A stretch of DNA of 64,000 nucleotides from Micromonospora sp. PLK6-60 (GTDB lineage: Bacteria; Actinomycetota; Actinomycetes; Mycobacteriales; Micromonosporaceae): NCBI RefSeq assembly GCF_019890675.1, contig NZ_JAIOAA010000007.1:186001-250000 (forward strand), in the 5' to 3' direction. Each line of letters starts with the position of its first letter. The first letter of the stretch is position 1. Position numbers and translations under genes: made by a program. Below are positions 51,233-60,269 of this stretch, piece by piece. The notes beneath the pieces are model-generated. The model was not told the origin of the DNA, did not search any database, and saw only the letters and a program-made list of their open reading frames with translations.

Positions 51233-52189
51233 TCAGCCGGCCGCGCGGCGGGCGCGGGCCCGCCGTTTCCCCTCGTGCATCGCCTGCACCCGGGCCACCG
51301 GAATGGTCCGGCCGTGCGCCACCAGCTCCTCCGGCAGCCGTTGCGGGGCCGGCAGCAGCTCCCCCCACGGGTCCCGGTCGGCCACCAGCGGGGGCACCGT
51401 GCGGACCGTGAAGTCACCCGGTGTCACCTCGGCCAGGTCCGCCCAGGGCACCGGGAACGACACCGGCAGGCCGGGCCGCAGCCGCGGGCTGTAGACGGCC
51501 ACGACCGTCGCCCCGTACGCCCGGGTGGAGTCGACGAAGACCCGGCCGCCCCGGTCCTCCTTGATGAACGCGGTGGTGGCCAGCGTGGGGTCGAGCCGCT
51601 CCGCGCGGGCGGCGATCGCCCGGGTCGCCGCCGCCATCTCCTCCGCGGTGCCCCCGTCGACCGGTACGACGATGTGCAGGCCCTTCGCCCCGCTGGTCTT
51701 CACCGCCCCGGCCAGCCCGGTGTCGGCCAGCGCCCGCCGCACCAGGTGGGCGACGGCGACCGCCGCGTCGAACGAGTCCCCCTCCGGCGGGTCCAGGTCC
51801 AGCACCAGGTGGGTGGGGCGGTGCAGGTCGTCCACGGTGGCCAGGGTGGGGTGGTATTCCACCGCGCGCTGGTTGGCGAACCAGAGCAGCGTCCGCCGGT
51901 CGTCGCAGAGGCCGTACGAGATCTCCCGGCGGGACGCCTCCGCCCAGACCGCCGTCCGGCGCACCCAGTCCGGGGTGTACTTCGGCAGGTTCTTCTGCAT
52001 GAACGGCGGCTGGCCCGGGCGGACCCGGATCACCGACAGCGGGCGGCCCCGCAGCCCGGGCAGGATCCGGTCACGCACCGCGTCCAGGTAGTCCACCAGG
52101 TCCCGCTTGCTCGCCTCGGTCACATCGGACAGCGGCTGGTCGAGGCTGGTCAGCGCGACCCCGTCCCGGGTCTCGTCGGCACCGCTCAT
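51233..52189 (-). CDS. LigD-type NHEJ polymerase/primase domain protein
   Basis: A 318-residue archaeo-eukaryotic primase-family protein like the polymerase domain of LigD. Catalytic Asp pair in HLVLDLDPPEGD, His in SGAKGLHIVVP, and VFVDSTRAYGATVV are present. It fills gaps with ribonucleotides at double-strand breaks during Ku-dependent end joining. No ligase or Ku gene is beside it; stand-alone polymerase domains are common in actinobacteria. GGGAGG lies before the ATG. Confidence 0.92.
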   Translation of the reverse strand: MSGADETRDGVALTSLDQPLSDVTEASKRDLVDYLDAVRDRILPGLRGRPLSVIRVRPGQPPFMQKNLPKYTPDWVRRTAVWAEASRREISYGLCDDRRTLLWFANQRAVEYHPTLATVDDLHRPTHLVLDLDPPEGDSFDAAVAVAHLVRRALADTGLAGAVKTSGAKGLHIVVPVDGGTAEEMAAATRAIAARAERLDPTLATTAFIKEDRGGRVFVDSTRAYGATVVAVYSPRLRPGLPVSFPVPWADLAEVTPGDFTVRTVPPLVADRDPWGELLPAPQRLPEELVAHGRTIPVARVQAMHEGKRRARARRAAG

Positions 52190-52239
52190 CCGCCCCCCCT
52201 CCCGGCCAGACCGCCACCGGTCAACCCGCCGCGACGGGT

Positions 52240-53010
52240 TCAGCCGGACGTCGGGGCGAACGGGTCGCGCCCGTCCCGGACGGCGGCGAGCATCCGGTCG
52301 GTCGCCGCCTGCGCGGCGGCGTACACGCCGGAGCCGTAGCTGACCCGGGCCACCCCGAGTTTCGCCAGCTCGCCGGGGGCCGGCACACCACGACGGGCCA
52401 TCACGTTCACCGGCCCGTCGACCGCCGCGACGAAGCGGCCGATCAGCGGCGGGTCGGCCAGGACGATCGGGTAGACGCAGTCCGCGCCGGCCGACCGGTA
52501 GCGCCGGGCCCGCCGCACCGCCTCGTCGAACCCCGCGCCGGGGTCGCCGCCGCCGCGCAGGAAGACGTCCACCCGGGCGTTGATCACCAGGTCCGCGCCG
52601 GCCGCCGACCGGAGTGCGGCGATCAGGTCCGCCTGCTCGTCGACGTCGACCAGTTCGTGCGTACGCGGGTCGGAGTCCTCGATGTTGCAGCCGACCGCCC
52701 CGGCGGCGCGCAGCCGCTCGGCCAGTTCGGCCGGGCCCAGCCCGTACCCCCGCTCGATGTCCGCGGTGACCGGCACCTCGACGGCGGCCGCCACCCGGGC
52801 GACCGCGTCGAGCATCGCGGCCACCGGGGTGGCCTCGCCGTCGGCGTGGCCGAGCGACTCGGCGACCGCGCCGCTGCTGGTGGCGACGGCCGGGAAGCCG
52901 GCGCGGACGACGGCCCGGGCGGACCCGGCGTCCCAGGCGTTCGGCAGGATCAGCGGCGCACCCGGGCGGTGCAGGGCGCGCAGCGTGGCGGCCCGGTCGG
53001 TCGGCGTCAT
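52240..53010 (-). CDS. Isocitrate lyase/PEP mutase superfamily protein
   Basis: A 256-residue (beta/alpha)8 enzyme. PLILPNAWDAGSA, the Mg2+-binding VTADIERGYG and GCNIEDSD (catalytic acidic residues) identify the superfamily; the KKCGH loop of true isocitrate lyase is missing, so C-C or C-P bond cleavage in a small oxo-acid (for example oxaloacetate or a phosphono compound) is more likely. Substrate is unknown. It is alone on its strand, 50 bp before the LigD-type gene. Confidence 0.85.
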   Translation of the reverse strand: MTPTDRAATLRALHRPGAPLILPNAWDAGSARAVVRAGFPAVATSSGAVAESLGHADGEATPVAAMLDAVARVAAAVEVPVTADIERGYGLGPAELAERLRAAGAVGCNIEDSDPRTHELVDVDEQADLIAALRSAAGADLVINARVDVFLRGGGDPGAGFDEAVRRARRYRSAGADCVYPIVLADPPLIGRFVAAVDGPVNVMARRGVPAPGELAKLGVARVSYGSGVYAAAQAATDRMLAAVRDGRDPFAPTSG

Positions 53011-53087
53011 GGCCCGATTGTCGGCCGCCGGGCCACCGCCGGCCCAGGGCCAATTCCGGGCCGGCGGAGTGGGCCGGTCGGCGCGGC

Positions 53088-54506
53088 TCACCGCGCGGCG
53101 GCCGGGACCGGGGCCGACCGCCGGCCGGCGGTGGCCAGGCCGACCAGCAGGGCGGCGGTGACCAGCACCGCGGCCACCACGAAGGCCGACCGGTAGCCGG
53201 CGGCGAGGGCGGTCACCTCGTCGGTCCCGGCGGCCCGCAGCCCGGCGGTGCGGCCGGCGGCCAGGGTGGCGAGCGCGGCCAGCCCGAGCGCCCCGCCCAC
53301 CTGCTGGGTGGTGTTGGCCAGCCCGGAGGCCAGCCCGGCGTCGGCCGGGTCCGCGCCGGCCATGGCGAGGGTGGTCACCGCGGGCAGGGTGAGCCCGCCG
53401 GCCACCCCGAAGACCAGCATGGCCGGGAGCACGTCGGTCGGGTAGCCGGCGTCGACCGGCAGCCGGGCCAGCAGCAGGAAGCCGGCCACCGCGAGGACCA
53501 GACCGGTGTGCAGCACGGGCCGCGCGCCGAATCGGGCGATCAGCCGGCCGGCCAGCCCGAGCGACACCGCGGCGATGACCAGCGGGGTGGGCAGGAAGGC
53601 GAAGCCGGTGGCCGCCGGGTCGAGCCCGCCGACCAGTTGCAGCCGGAAGGCGAGCAGGAACTGGAAGCCGAAGTAGGCGGCCACCATCAGGAACTGCACG
53701 GCGTTGGCGGCGACCAGGCCGGGCGCCCGCAGCACCCGGGCGGGCAGCAGCGGGGTGCGGGCGGTCCGCTGCCGGGCCGCGAAGCCGGCGAGCAGCAGCG
53801 CGGCGAGGGCGGCGGCGCCGAGCGTACGGGCGGAGGTCCAGCCGTGCTCGGCGGTGCCCACGATGGCGAGTACGGCCGCCATCAGCCCGGCGGTGACCAG
53901 TGCCGCCCCGGGCAGGTCGAGGCCGGCGCGCAGGCCGATGCCCCGGTCGGGGGCGATCCGGCGGAGCGCGGCGGCGAGGATCAGCGCGCCGATCGGCAGG
54001 TTGATGGCGAAGATCGCCCGCCAGCCGACCAGGCCGGTGAGCAGCCCACCGACCAGCAGGCCGAGCGAGGCGCCGGCCGCGCCGGTGAAGCTGAACACGG
54101 CGATGGCCCGGGCCCGCTCGGCCGGCTCGGGGAAGAGCCGGACGATCATCCCGAGGCTGACCGCGGTGCTGAGCGCCCCGCCGGCGCCCTGCGCGAACCG
54201 GGCGGCCACCAGGGTCAGCGGGTCGGCCGCCAGGACGCAGGCCAGCGAGGCGAGGGTGAACAGGGTGACCCCGGCGAGGAAGACCCGGCGTCGGCCGAGC
54301 AGGTCGCCGAGCCGCCCGGCGAGCAGCAGCAACCCCCCGAAGGCGACCAGGTACGCGTTGACGACCCAGGCCGCGCCGGCGGCGGTGAAGCCGAGGTCGC
54401 GCTGGATCGCCGGCAGGGCGACGGCCACCACGCTGCCGTCCAGGATGATCATCAGGCTGCCCGCGCAGAGCACGAGCAGGGCGGTCCGGCGATGCTTCTC
54501 GGGCAC
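53088..54506 (-). CDS. DHA2-family MFS multidrug transporter
   Basis: A 472-residue transporter with 14 predicted helices. GSLMIILDGSVVAVALP in helix 1 is the DHA2 signature (LD..IVNVALP type) and GRLGDLLGRRRVF is the loop 2-3 motif. It exports drugs with proton antiport. GTG 54506 is preceded by AGGAGG with 6-nt spacing, so the longer upstream frame is rejected. Divergent HxlR gene and shared operators suggest local repression. Confidence 0.92.
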   Translation of the reverse strand: MPEKHRRTALLVLCAGSLMIILDGSVVAVALPAIQRDLGFTAAGAAWVVNAYLVAFGGLLLLAGRLGDLLGRRRVFLAGVTLFTLASLACVLAADPLTLVAARFAQGAGGALSTAVSLGMIVRLFPEPAERARAIAVFSFTGAAGASLGLLVGGLLTGLVGWRAIFAINLPIGALILAAALRRIAPDRGIGLRAGLDLPGAALVTAGLMAAVLAIVGTAEHGWTSARTLGAAALAALLLAGFAARQRTARTPLLPARVLRAPGLVAANAVQFLMVAAYFGFQFLLAFRLQLVGGLDPAATGFAFLPTPLVIAAVSLGLAGRLIARFGARPVLHTGLVLAVAGFLLLARLPVDAGYPTDVLPAMLVFGVAGGLTLPAVTTLAMAGADPADAGLASGLANTTQQVGGALGLAALATLAAGRTAGLRAAGTDEVTALAAGYRSAFVVAAVLVTAALLVGLATAGRRSAPVPAAAR

Positions 54507-54527
54507 GAGCGCCTCCTTGGTGCACGG

Positions 54528-54556
54528 TTTGTTACCAGGGCCATCATCTGTGACCA
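54528..54556. promoter_or_regulatory. Direct-repeat operator between MFS and hxlR genes
   Basis: TTTGTTACCA (54528-54537) and TCTGTGACCA (54547-54556) match in 8 of 10 positions with a 19-bp offset (about two helical turns), in the 77-bp gap between the divergent genes. HxlR-family dimers are the obvious binder. Confidence 0.5.
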
Positions 54557-54583
54557 TGAGGGCGCGCATAAGGAGGCACTTCC

Positions 54584-54976
54584 ATGTCCCAGAGGAACAG
54601 CTGTGAGACCGTGCGCGGGCACCAGGCGCGGGCCTGCACCGTGCGGGAGGCGCTGGACCGGGTGGGCGGCAAGTGGAGCATCGGCATCCTGGTCGCCGCC
54701 GCCCAGGGGCCGGTCCGCTTCACCGAGCTGGAGCGGCAGGTGGAGGGGATCAGCCGGCGGATGCTCACGCTGACCCTGCGCAACCTGGAGCGGGACGGCC
54801 TGCTGCACCGCACCGTCTATCCCACCGTCCCGCCCAGGGTGGAGTACACCGCCACCCCGATGGCGCTGGAGCTCTACGACTCGCTCGTCGCGCTCACCGC
54901 CTGGGCGGAGCGGCACCGGGCCGCGATCACCGACGCCCGGGAGGCGTACGACCGGGAGCACGCCGCCCCGGCCTGA
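54584..54976 (+). CDS. HxlR-family transcriptional regulator
   Basis: A 130-residue winged-helix regulator. The family pattern is clear: an N-terminal Cys (SCETVRG), ALDRVGGKWSIGIL, RFTELERQVEGISRRMLTLTLR and the wing VEYTATPMALEL. Two Cys residues near the N-terminus could sense oxidants or electrophiles. AGGAGG precedes the ATG. Divergence from the MFS gene suggests control of it. Confidence 0.92.
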   Translation: MSQRNSCETVRGHQARACTVREALDRVGGKWSIGILVAAAQGPVRFTELERQVEGISRRMLTLTLRNLERDGLLHRTVYPTVPPRVEYTATPMALELYDSLVALTAWAERHRAAITDAREAYDREHAAPA

Positions 54977-55011
54977 GCCGGGCGGGATGTGGCGAAGCCC
55001 ACCCGACTCCT

Positions 55012-55046
55012 CTGACCGATCGGTCAGGCTCTGACCGATCGGTCAG
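55012..55046 (+). promoter_or_regulatory. Tandem TetR operators
   Basis: Two perfect copies of the 16-bp palindrome CTGACCGATCGGTCAG at 55012-55027 and 55031-55046, offset by 19 bp, ending two bases before the first possible ATG of the tetR gene. This is a classic autoregulatory site. Confidence 0.85.
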
Positions 55047-55060
55047 GCATGCTGGACGGC

Positions 55061-55603
55061 ATGGCCCGCGCCCTGCCCGAGACCCACGACGAGATCCTGG
55101 CCGCCGCCTCGCGCCGGTTCGCCGTCACCGGCTACAAGGGCACCTCGTTGCAGGACATCGCCCGCGAGGTGGGCTGTTCCAAGGCCACCGTGCTCTACCA
55201 CTTCGCCAACAAGGAGGCGCTGCTCTCCGAGCTGATGGCCCCCGCCATCGCCGCCCTGGAGGCGCTCGACGCGCGGATCGCCGCGCACACCGGCGCCGCC
55301 GCCCAGCGGGTCGCCGCCGAGGGCTTCGTCGACCTGGCGGTGCGCTTCCGCCGGGAGATCGCCCTGCTCCGCGGCGAGTTCCCCGACCTGCTCCAGCAGC
55401 CCGCCTTCGCGCACGTGCAGCAGATGTCCGAGCGGCTCATCGCCGCGCTGGCCGGTCCGGCCGACCGCCCGGCCGCGCGGATCGCCGCGCTGGTGCTGCT
55501 CGCCGGGATCGCCGAGACCTGCCCCGAGTTCATCGACATCCCCGACGGGGAACTACGACCCGCGCTGCTGGCCGTGGCGCGCCGCGCACTGGAAACCACC
55601 TGA
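55061..55603 (+). CDS. TetR-family repressor
   Basis: A 180-residue regulator: the helix-turn-helix [22 protein letters not shown] (two parts, residues about 20-41) is followed by [12 protein letters not shown] and an all-helical ligand domain. ATG 55061 is favoured by length; ATG 55049 would add four residues and begins two bases after the operator. It precedes the MMPL gene by 21 bp, so the repressor and transporter form one autoregulated operon. Confidence 0.92.
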   Translation: MARALPETHDEILAAASRRFAVTGYKGTSLQDIAREVGCSKATVLYHFANKEALLSELMAPAIAALEALDARIAAHTGAAAQRVAAEGFVDLAVRFRREIALLRGEFPDLLQQPAFAHVQQMSERLIAALAGPADRPAARIAALVLLAGIAETCPEFIDIPDGELRPALLAVARRALETT

Positions 55604-55624
55604 CCCCGAGGACAAAGGAATCCC

Positions 55625-57802
55625 ATGGCGACCCTGCTCTACCGGCTCGGCCGGGCCTCGTTGCGCCGCCGGCGACTCGTCGTCGCCGTCTGGCTCGTCG
55701 TACTCGTCGGCCTCGGCCTCGCCGCGGCCACCCTGCGCGGCCCGACGGCGAGCAACTTCACCATGCCCGGCACCGAGTCGCAGCGCGCGCTCGACCTGCT
55801 CGCCGACCGGTTCCCGGCGGCCAGCGGGGCCACCGGCACCATCGCGGTCAAGGCGCCGCAGGAGGGCCAACTCCTCAGCCCCGAGGGGCAGGCGGTGGTC
55901 AAGGAGGTCACCCAGGAGGCGGCCACCCTGCCCGGCGTGGTCGGCGCGGTCGACCCCTACCAGGTCAAGGCGCTCAGCCCGGACGGCCGGTACGCGCTGA
56001 TCCAGGTGCAGTTCGCCGGCCGGGCCGACGAGGTGACCGACGCGCAGCGCACCGCGTACGAGGAGGTCGGCGCGCGGGCCGAGCAGCAGGGCTGGCAGAT
56101 CGCGCCCGGCGGTGAGGTGCTCAACGGCGAGCCGGAGGTCGGCTCCACCGAGGCGCTCGGCGTGCTGGTCGCCGCGATCGTCCTGATCATCACGTTCGGC
56201 TCGCTGGTGGCGGCCGGGATGACCATGCTCAACGCGTTGATCGGCGTCGCCGTCGGCATGGCCGGCCTGTTCGCGCTCAGCGGCGCGGTCGAGCTGACCA
56301 GCACCGCGCCCATCCTGGCCCTGATGCTCGGCCTCGCCGTCGGCATCGACTACTCGCTGTTCATCACCTCCCGGCACCGGCAGAACCTGCTCGACGGCCA
56401 GGAACCGGAGGAGGCGGTCGGCCGGGCGGTGGGCACCGCCGGCTCCGCCGTCGTCTTCGCCGGCGCCACCGTGGTCATCGCGCTCGCCGGCCTGGCGGTG
56501 GTGAACATCCCGTTCCTCACCGTGATGGGCCTGGCCGCCGCCGGCACGGTCTCGGTGGCGGTGCTGGTCGCGATCACCCTGGCCCCGGCGCTGCTCGGCT
56601 TCGCCGGGCGCAAGGTGCTCCCCCGCCGGCTGCGCGACGCCGCACCGGCCGAGACCGCCCCGGCCGCCGAGGACCGCTCCGGCTTCGGCTTCCGCTGGGC
56701 CCGCTGGGTCACCCGGCTGCGCATCCCGGTCATCCTGGTCGGCCTGCTCGGCCTGGGCCTGCTGGCGCTGCCGGCGCAGGACATGCGGCTGGCCCTGCCG
56801 GACGCCTCCGCCGCCGCCGAGGGCACCCCGGCCCGGGTCAGCAACGACCTGATCCAGGAAGGCTTCGGCCCCGGCTTCACCGGCCGGCTCGCGGTGGTGG
56901 TGACCGCCGACTCCCCACAGGCCACCCAGGCCGCCGTGCCGCAGGTCACCGCGCTGATCCAGAAGACGGACGGGGTGCTGGCGGTCGCGCCGCCGCAGCT
57001 CGACCCGAGCGGCCGTACCGCGCTGCTCGGCGTCATCCCGAAGACCGGCCCGACCGACGCGGCCACCGAGACGCTGGTGCACGACATCCGCGACCAGGTG
57101 GGCGGCATCCAGAACGCCGACGTCCTGCTGACCGGCGTGACCGCCATCGGCATCGACGTGTCGGAGAAGCTGTCCGACGCGCTGCCGGTCTACCTGCTGC
57201 TCGTGGTCGGCCTCTCGGTGCTGCTGCTGATGCTGGTGTTCCGCTCGATCCTGGTGCCGGTGAAGGCCGCGCTCGGCTTCCTGCTCACCGTGGCGGCCAC
57301 CTTCGGCATCACGGTGGCGGTGTTCCAGCAGGGCCACCTGGCCGACCTGGTCGGGCTGGACACCCCCGCCCCGCTGGTCAGCTTCCTGCCGATCCTGCTG
57401 ATCGGCATCCTGTTCGGCCTGGCCATGGACTACGAGGTCTTCCTGGTCTCCCGGATGCGGGAGGACTTCGTGCACGGCGACAGCGCCCAGCAGGCCACCA
57501 TCAACGGGATGGGGCACGGCGCCCGGGTGGTCACCGCCGCCGCGCTGATCATGATCTCGGTCTTCGGCGGCTTCGTCTTCCTGGAGGACCCGATCATCAA
57601 GTCGATGGGCTTCGCGCTCGCGATCGGCGTCGCCATCGACGCGTTCGTGGTCCGGATGACCATCGTGCCGGCGGTGATGTCGCTGCTGAACAACGCCGCC
57701 TGGTGGCTGCCCCGCTGGCTGAACCGGGCCCTGCCCAACGTGGACGTGGAGGGCGAGGGCCTGCGCGCCCACCTCGCCGAACGCGAACCCGCGAACGTGT
57801 GA
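55625..57802 (+). CDS. MMPL-family transporter
   Basis: A 725-residue RND-related exporter with 12 helices and two extracellular domains. Helix 4 carries GLAVGIDYSLFITSRHR and helix 10 GLAMDYEVFLVSRMRE, the paired proton-relay motifs of MMPL proteins. It may export lipids, drugs or a natural product. AAAGGA precedes the ATG. The stop lies at the edge of GGGGCCCC repeat copy 4. Confidence 0.94.
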   Translation: MATLLYRLGRASLRRRRLVVAVWLVVLVGLGLAAATLRGPTASNFTMPGTESQRALDLLADRFPAASGATGTIAVKAPQEGQLLSPEGQAVVKEVTQEAATLPGVVGAVDPYQVKALSPDGRYALIQVQFAGRADEVTDAQRTAYEEVGARAEQQGWQIAPGGEVLNGEPEVGSTEALGVLVAAIVLIITFGSLVAAGMTMLNALIGVAVGMAGLFALSGAVELTSTAPILALMLGLAVGIDYSLFITSRHRQNLLDGQEPEEAVGRAVGTAGSAVVFAGATVVIALAGLAVVNIPFLTVMGLAAAGTVSVAVLVAITLAPALLGFAGRKVLPRRLRDAAPAETAPAAEDRSGFGFRWARWVTRLRIPVILVGLLGLGLLALPAQDMRLALPDASAAAEGTPARVSNDLIQEGFGPGFTGRLAVVVTADSPQATQAAVPQVTALIQKTDGVLAVAPPQLDPSGRTALLGVIPKTGPTDAATETLVHDIRDQVGGIQNADVLLTGVTAIGIDVSEKLSDALPVYLLLVVGLSVLLLMLVFRSILVPVKAALGFLLTVAATFGITVAVFQQGHLADLVGLDTPAPLVSFLPILLIGILFGLAMDYEVFLVSRMREDFVHGDSAQQATINGMGHGARVVTAAALIMISVFGGFVFLEDPIIKSMGFALAIGVAIDAFVVRMTIVPAVMSLLNNAAWWLPRWLNRALPNVDVEGEGLRAHLAEREPANV

Positions 57803-57857
57803 AAGGAGGGGCCCCCTGTTAACGCATTCTGCATAGCAGGGGGCCCCGCTTAACACC
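57800..57857. repeat. GGGGCCCC inverted repeat copy 4
   Basis: GGAGGGGCCCCCTGTTA pairs with TAGCAGGGGGCCCC around CGCATTCTGCA. It lies between the convergent MMPL and esterase-like genes, including the MMPL stop, and should terminate both. Confidence 0.85.
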
Positions 57858-57869
57858 TGAGCCGAGCGC

Positions 57870-59126
57870 TCACACCCCCGCCGGGTACGTCTCCATCTCG
57901 CCGAACGAGGTAAGCGCCGGCAGCGGGTGCAGCGCCGTCGTCTCGTCGCACCAGATGAACGCGTCGTAGCGCTCCCCCAGCCGGGTCGGCACGTAGTTGC
58001 CCCACGACTCGAAGCTGGGGTCGTACACCACTCCGATGGCCCGGTGGTCGGCCTCGCCGGTGACCCACTCCGGCTGGTCCGGGCCGCCGAAAACAAGCAC
58101 CGCCCGCTCCGGCAGCAGCTCGTGCAGCCGTCGCTCGACCGAGCCCTCCCGGGCCGGCGGAACGATCATCGTCTCGCTGGGCGAACCCCAGCGGGGCGCC
58201 GCCACCACCGTGCCCCGGTAGCTGCCGAAGCCGACCAGCACCACCGCCGCGTCGCCGTGCCGCTCCCGGCCCAACTGGCCGATGTTCACCATCCCGTCGG
58301 CCGCCATGTCGGTCGCCCGGGCGTCCCCCACGTGCGTGTTGTGCGCCCAGACGATGCCCCGGGCGTCCGGGCCGTACCGGTCGAGCAGCCGGTCCAGCGT
58401 GTCGGCCATGTGGGTGTCCCGCACGTTCCACGACTCCGGGCCGCCGTGCACCATGGCCCGGTAGTACCGCTCCGCGCCGGCGATCACCTCCGCGTTCTGC
58501 CAGGCCGAGAAGCGGTCCGGGCCGTCCGCCGCGGCCTGTTCCCGGGTACGCGCCAGCAGCCGCACCACCTCCTCCTCGCACCGCGCGGAGACGAACCGGC
58601 TCGCCGCCCCGTACTCCTCGACCCGCTTGCCGTACGGCTCGAAGCACCGGTACGCGTCCTGCGCGGCCTCCAGCGAGCCCGGGTCCTCCTCGCCCAGATA
58701 GTCAAAGATCGCCTGCATCGAGTCCCACAGGCTGTAGACGTCCAGCCCGTGGAAGCCGGCCCGCTCCCCCTCGGGCCGCTCGACGTTCCACGCCCGCAGC
58801 CAGCGGCAGAACCGGGCAACCTCCGCGTTGGCCCACATCCAGGTCGGCCAGCGCTCGAACCGTTCCAGAGCGGTCAGCGGGTCGGCCGCGCCGCCGGGCG
58901 CGGCCACCACCGACCGGTGCACCCGGTCGCAGTCCGGCCAGTCCCCCTCGACCGCGACGAAGTCGAAGCCCTGCTCGGCGATGAGCCGCCGGGTCAACTG
59001 CTCGCGCAACCGGTAGTAGTCGTAACTGCCGTGCGTCGCCTCGCCGAGCATCACGATCCGGGCGTCCCGCACCCGGTCCAGCAGAGGATCGAAGTCGCTC
59101 GGTGAGCCGAGCCGCTGAACCTGCAT
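57870..59126 (-). CDS. Erythromycin-esterase family protein
   Basis: A 418-residue protein of the Ere/EreB-like fold. MLGEATHGSYDYYRLR supplies the conserved Glu and His, VAVEGDWPDCDRVHR and IVWAHNTHVGDARATDM the other active-site elements. Ere enzymes hydrolyse the macrolactone of erythromycin, but many homologues in actinobacteria have other, unknown ester substrates. An Erm gene 0.3 kb away on the same strand makes macrolide resistance plausible. Confidence 0.88.
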   Translation of the reverse strand: MQVQRLGSPSDFDPLLDRVRDARIVMLGEATHGSYDYYRLREQLTRRLIAEQGFDFVAVEGDWPDCDRVHRSVVAAPGGAADPLTALERFERWPTWMWANAEVARFCRWLRAWNVERPEGERAGFHGLDVYSLWDSMQAIFDYLGEEDPGSLEAAQDAYRCFEPYGKRVEEYGAASRFVSARCEEEVVRLLARTREQAAADGPDRFSAWQNAEVIAGAERYYRAMVHGGPESWNVRDTHMADTLDRLLDRYGPDARGIVWAHNTHVGDARATDMAADGMVNIGQLGRERHGDAAVVLVGFGSYRGTVVAAPRWGSPSETMIVPPAREGSVERRLHELLPERAVLVFGGPDQPEWVTGEADHRAIGVVYDPSFESWGNYVPTRLGERYDAFIWCDETTALHPLPALTSFGEMETYPAGV

Positions 59127-59206
59127 GTCGCGGCCTACCCGGCGCGCCGCCGGGCAAACCGCGCGGGTCCGGGTGTGCGGGCGCGGCGGGCGGGTAGCCG
59201 GTGGGC

Positions 59207-59398
59207 ATGACCGTCAGCGGGGCGCAGATGCAGGAGTACCTGGCCGGGCTCGACTACCCGGTCTCCCGGGAGGACGTGCTCCGCCGGGCCCAGGAGAACG
59301 GCGCCAGCACCGAGCTGTTGCAGCTGCTGATGGCGCTGCCCGCGGACCAGTTCGACGATCCCGCCGAGCTGCACCGGGCGCTCGCCACGCTCGCCTGA
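59207..59398 (+). CDS. DUF2795 small protein
   Basis: A 63-residue helical protein, MTVSGAQMQEYLAGLDYPVSRED followed by LQLLMALPADQF, the pattern of DUF2795 (a KGG-like or regulatory domain of unknown role). ATG 59207 is 6 nt after TAGCCG, suggesting a leaderless mRNA. It lies between the Ere-like and Erm genes on the other strand. Confidence 0.85.
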   Translation: MTVSGAQMQEYLAGLDYPVSREDVLRRAQENGASTELLQLLMALPADQFDDPAELHRALATLA

Positions 59399-59402
59399 GC
59401 GC

Positions 59403-60203
59403 TCAGCGGGGGGCGTGCAGCAGGCGGAACAGCACCAGCCACTGCTCGGGCCAGACCAGCCCGACCGGGGTGGCCGGGTCGAGCCGGGCCGCCCGCAGCG
59501 CGCCGTCCACCCGGGCCCGCGGGTGAGCGGTCCGCAGCGAGGCCGCGAGGGAGCCGCCGACCCCGCCGAAGCCCAGCTCCACCATCCTTCGGTACGCCGG
59601 CAGCGCGGCCCGGGACAGCAACGGCTCGGGCCGGCGGTCGATCCGCAGGATCCCCCCGTCGACGGCGGGCACCGGGCGGAACGCGGCCCGGGGCACCCGC
59701 CCGGCCAGCCGCCAGTGGTACTCGGGCCAGGTCGACACGGTCAGCCGGCTCCACCGGCCGCGCTCGCCGGTGCGCTTGCGCGCGTACTCGAGCTGGGTCA
59801 GCAGGGTCGCCGCGCGCAGCCCCGGTGCGGCGAGGCACCACCGGACCACCGCGGCGGTCAGCGACCAGGGGATGTTGCCGACCACGGCGAACGGCTCGTC
59901 CGGCGGGTCGGCGGCGAGGAAGTCCGCGTGCCGGACGGTCACCCCCGGATGGTCGCGCCCGACGCCGGCCAGCTCGTCGACGACGGCGGGGTCCACCTCG
60001 TACGCGATTAGCCGGTCGCAGGCCGCGGCGAGCGGCCGGGTGAGCTGGCCACGCCCGGCGCCGACCTCGACGATCAGGTCGCCGGGGTCGGGTCGGGCCG
60101 CGCGGACCACGCGGGCGACGGCGGCCGGGTCGGCGAGAAAATTCTGGGACAGTACGCGACGGGTCCGGTCGCGTGCGGTGGTGCGGGTACGGCGGGGCGC
60201 CAC
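59403..60203 (-). CDS. Erm-family 23S rRNA adenine N6-methyltransferase
   Basis: A 266-residue SAM methyltransferase. SQNFLADP, motif I VEVGAGRGQLT, motif II AYEVDPA, motif IV VVGNIPWS and TQLEYARKRTGERGRWSR are those of Erm enzymes, which methylate A2058 of 23S rRNA and block macrolides, lincosamides and streptogramin B. The GNIPWS motif separates it from KsgA (NLPYN). Start GTG 60203 follows AGGAC; no other start fits before GTG 60350. The gene is preceded by a structured leader and a small ORF, so inducible expression is likely. A class-specific erm letter cannot be given. Confidence 0.92.
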   Translation of the reverse strand: MAPRRTRTTARDRTRRVLSQNFLADPAAVARVVRAARPDPGDLIVEVGAGRGQLTRPLAAACDRLIAYEVDPAVVDELAGVGRDHPGVTVRHADFLAADPPDEPFAVVGNIPWSLTAAVVRWCLAAPGLRAATLLTQLEYARKRTGERGRWSRLTVSTWPEYHWRLAGRVPRAAFRPVPAVDGGILRIDRRPEPLLSRAALPAYRRMVELGFGGVGGSLAASLRTAHPRARVDGALRAARLDPATPVGLVWPEQWLVLFRLLHAPR

Positions 60204-60210
60204 GGAGATC

Positions 60211-60269
60211 GTCCTGTCTGCCGCCGGACGGCGGCGGTACGGACAGGCAGCGCGGAGCGGGGCCTGTCC
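60211..60269 (-). promoter_or_regulatory. Attenuator-like segments in the erm leader
   Basis: In transcript order: segment 1 GGACAGGC (60269-60262), segment 2 GCCTGTCC (60248-60241), a GCCGCC-GTCC-GGCGGC hairpin (60235-60220), segment 3 GACAGGAC (60218-60211) just before the erm GTG. Segments 1 and 2 pair perfectly (8 bp); 2 and 3 pair over 6 bp and would hide the AGGA ribosome-binding site in segment 3. Confidence 0.6.

Noticed and set aside
55553-58096. 847-codon minus-strand frame opposite the MMPL gene
   Set aside because: His/Gln/Asp-rich antisense of a clear MMPL protein, with no ribosome-binding site or homology pattern.
59403-60203. KsgA (16S rRNA dimethyladenosine transferase)
   Set aside because: Motif IV is GNIPWS and the TQLEYARKRTG block is Erm-specific; KsgA has NLPYN-type motifs.
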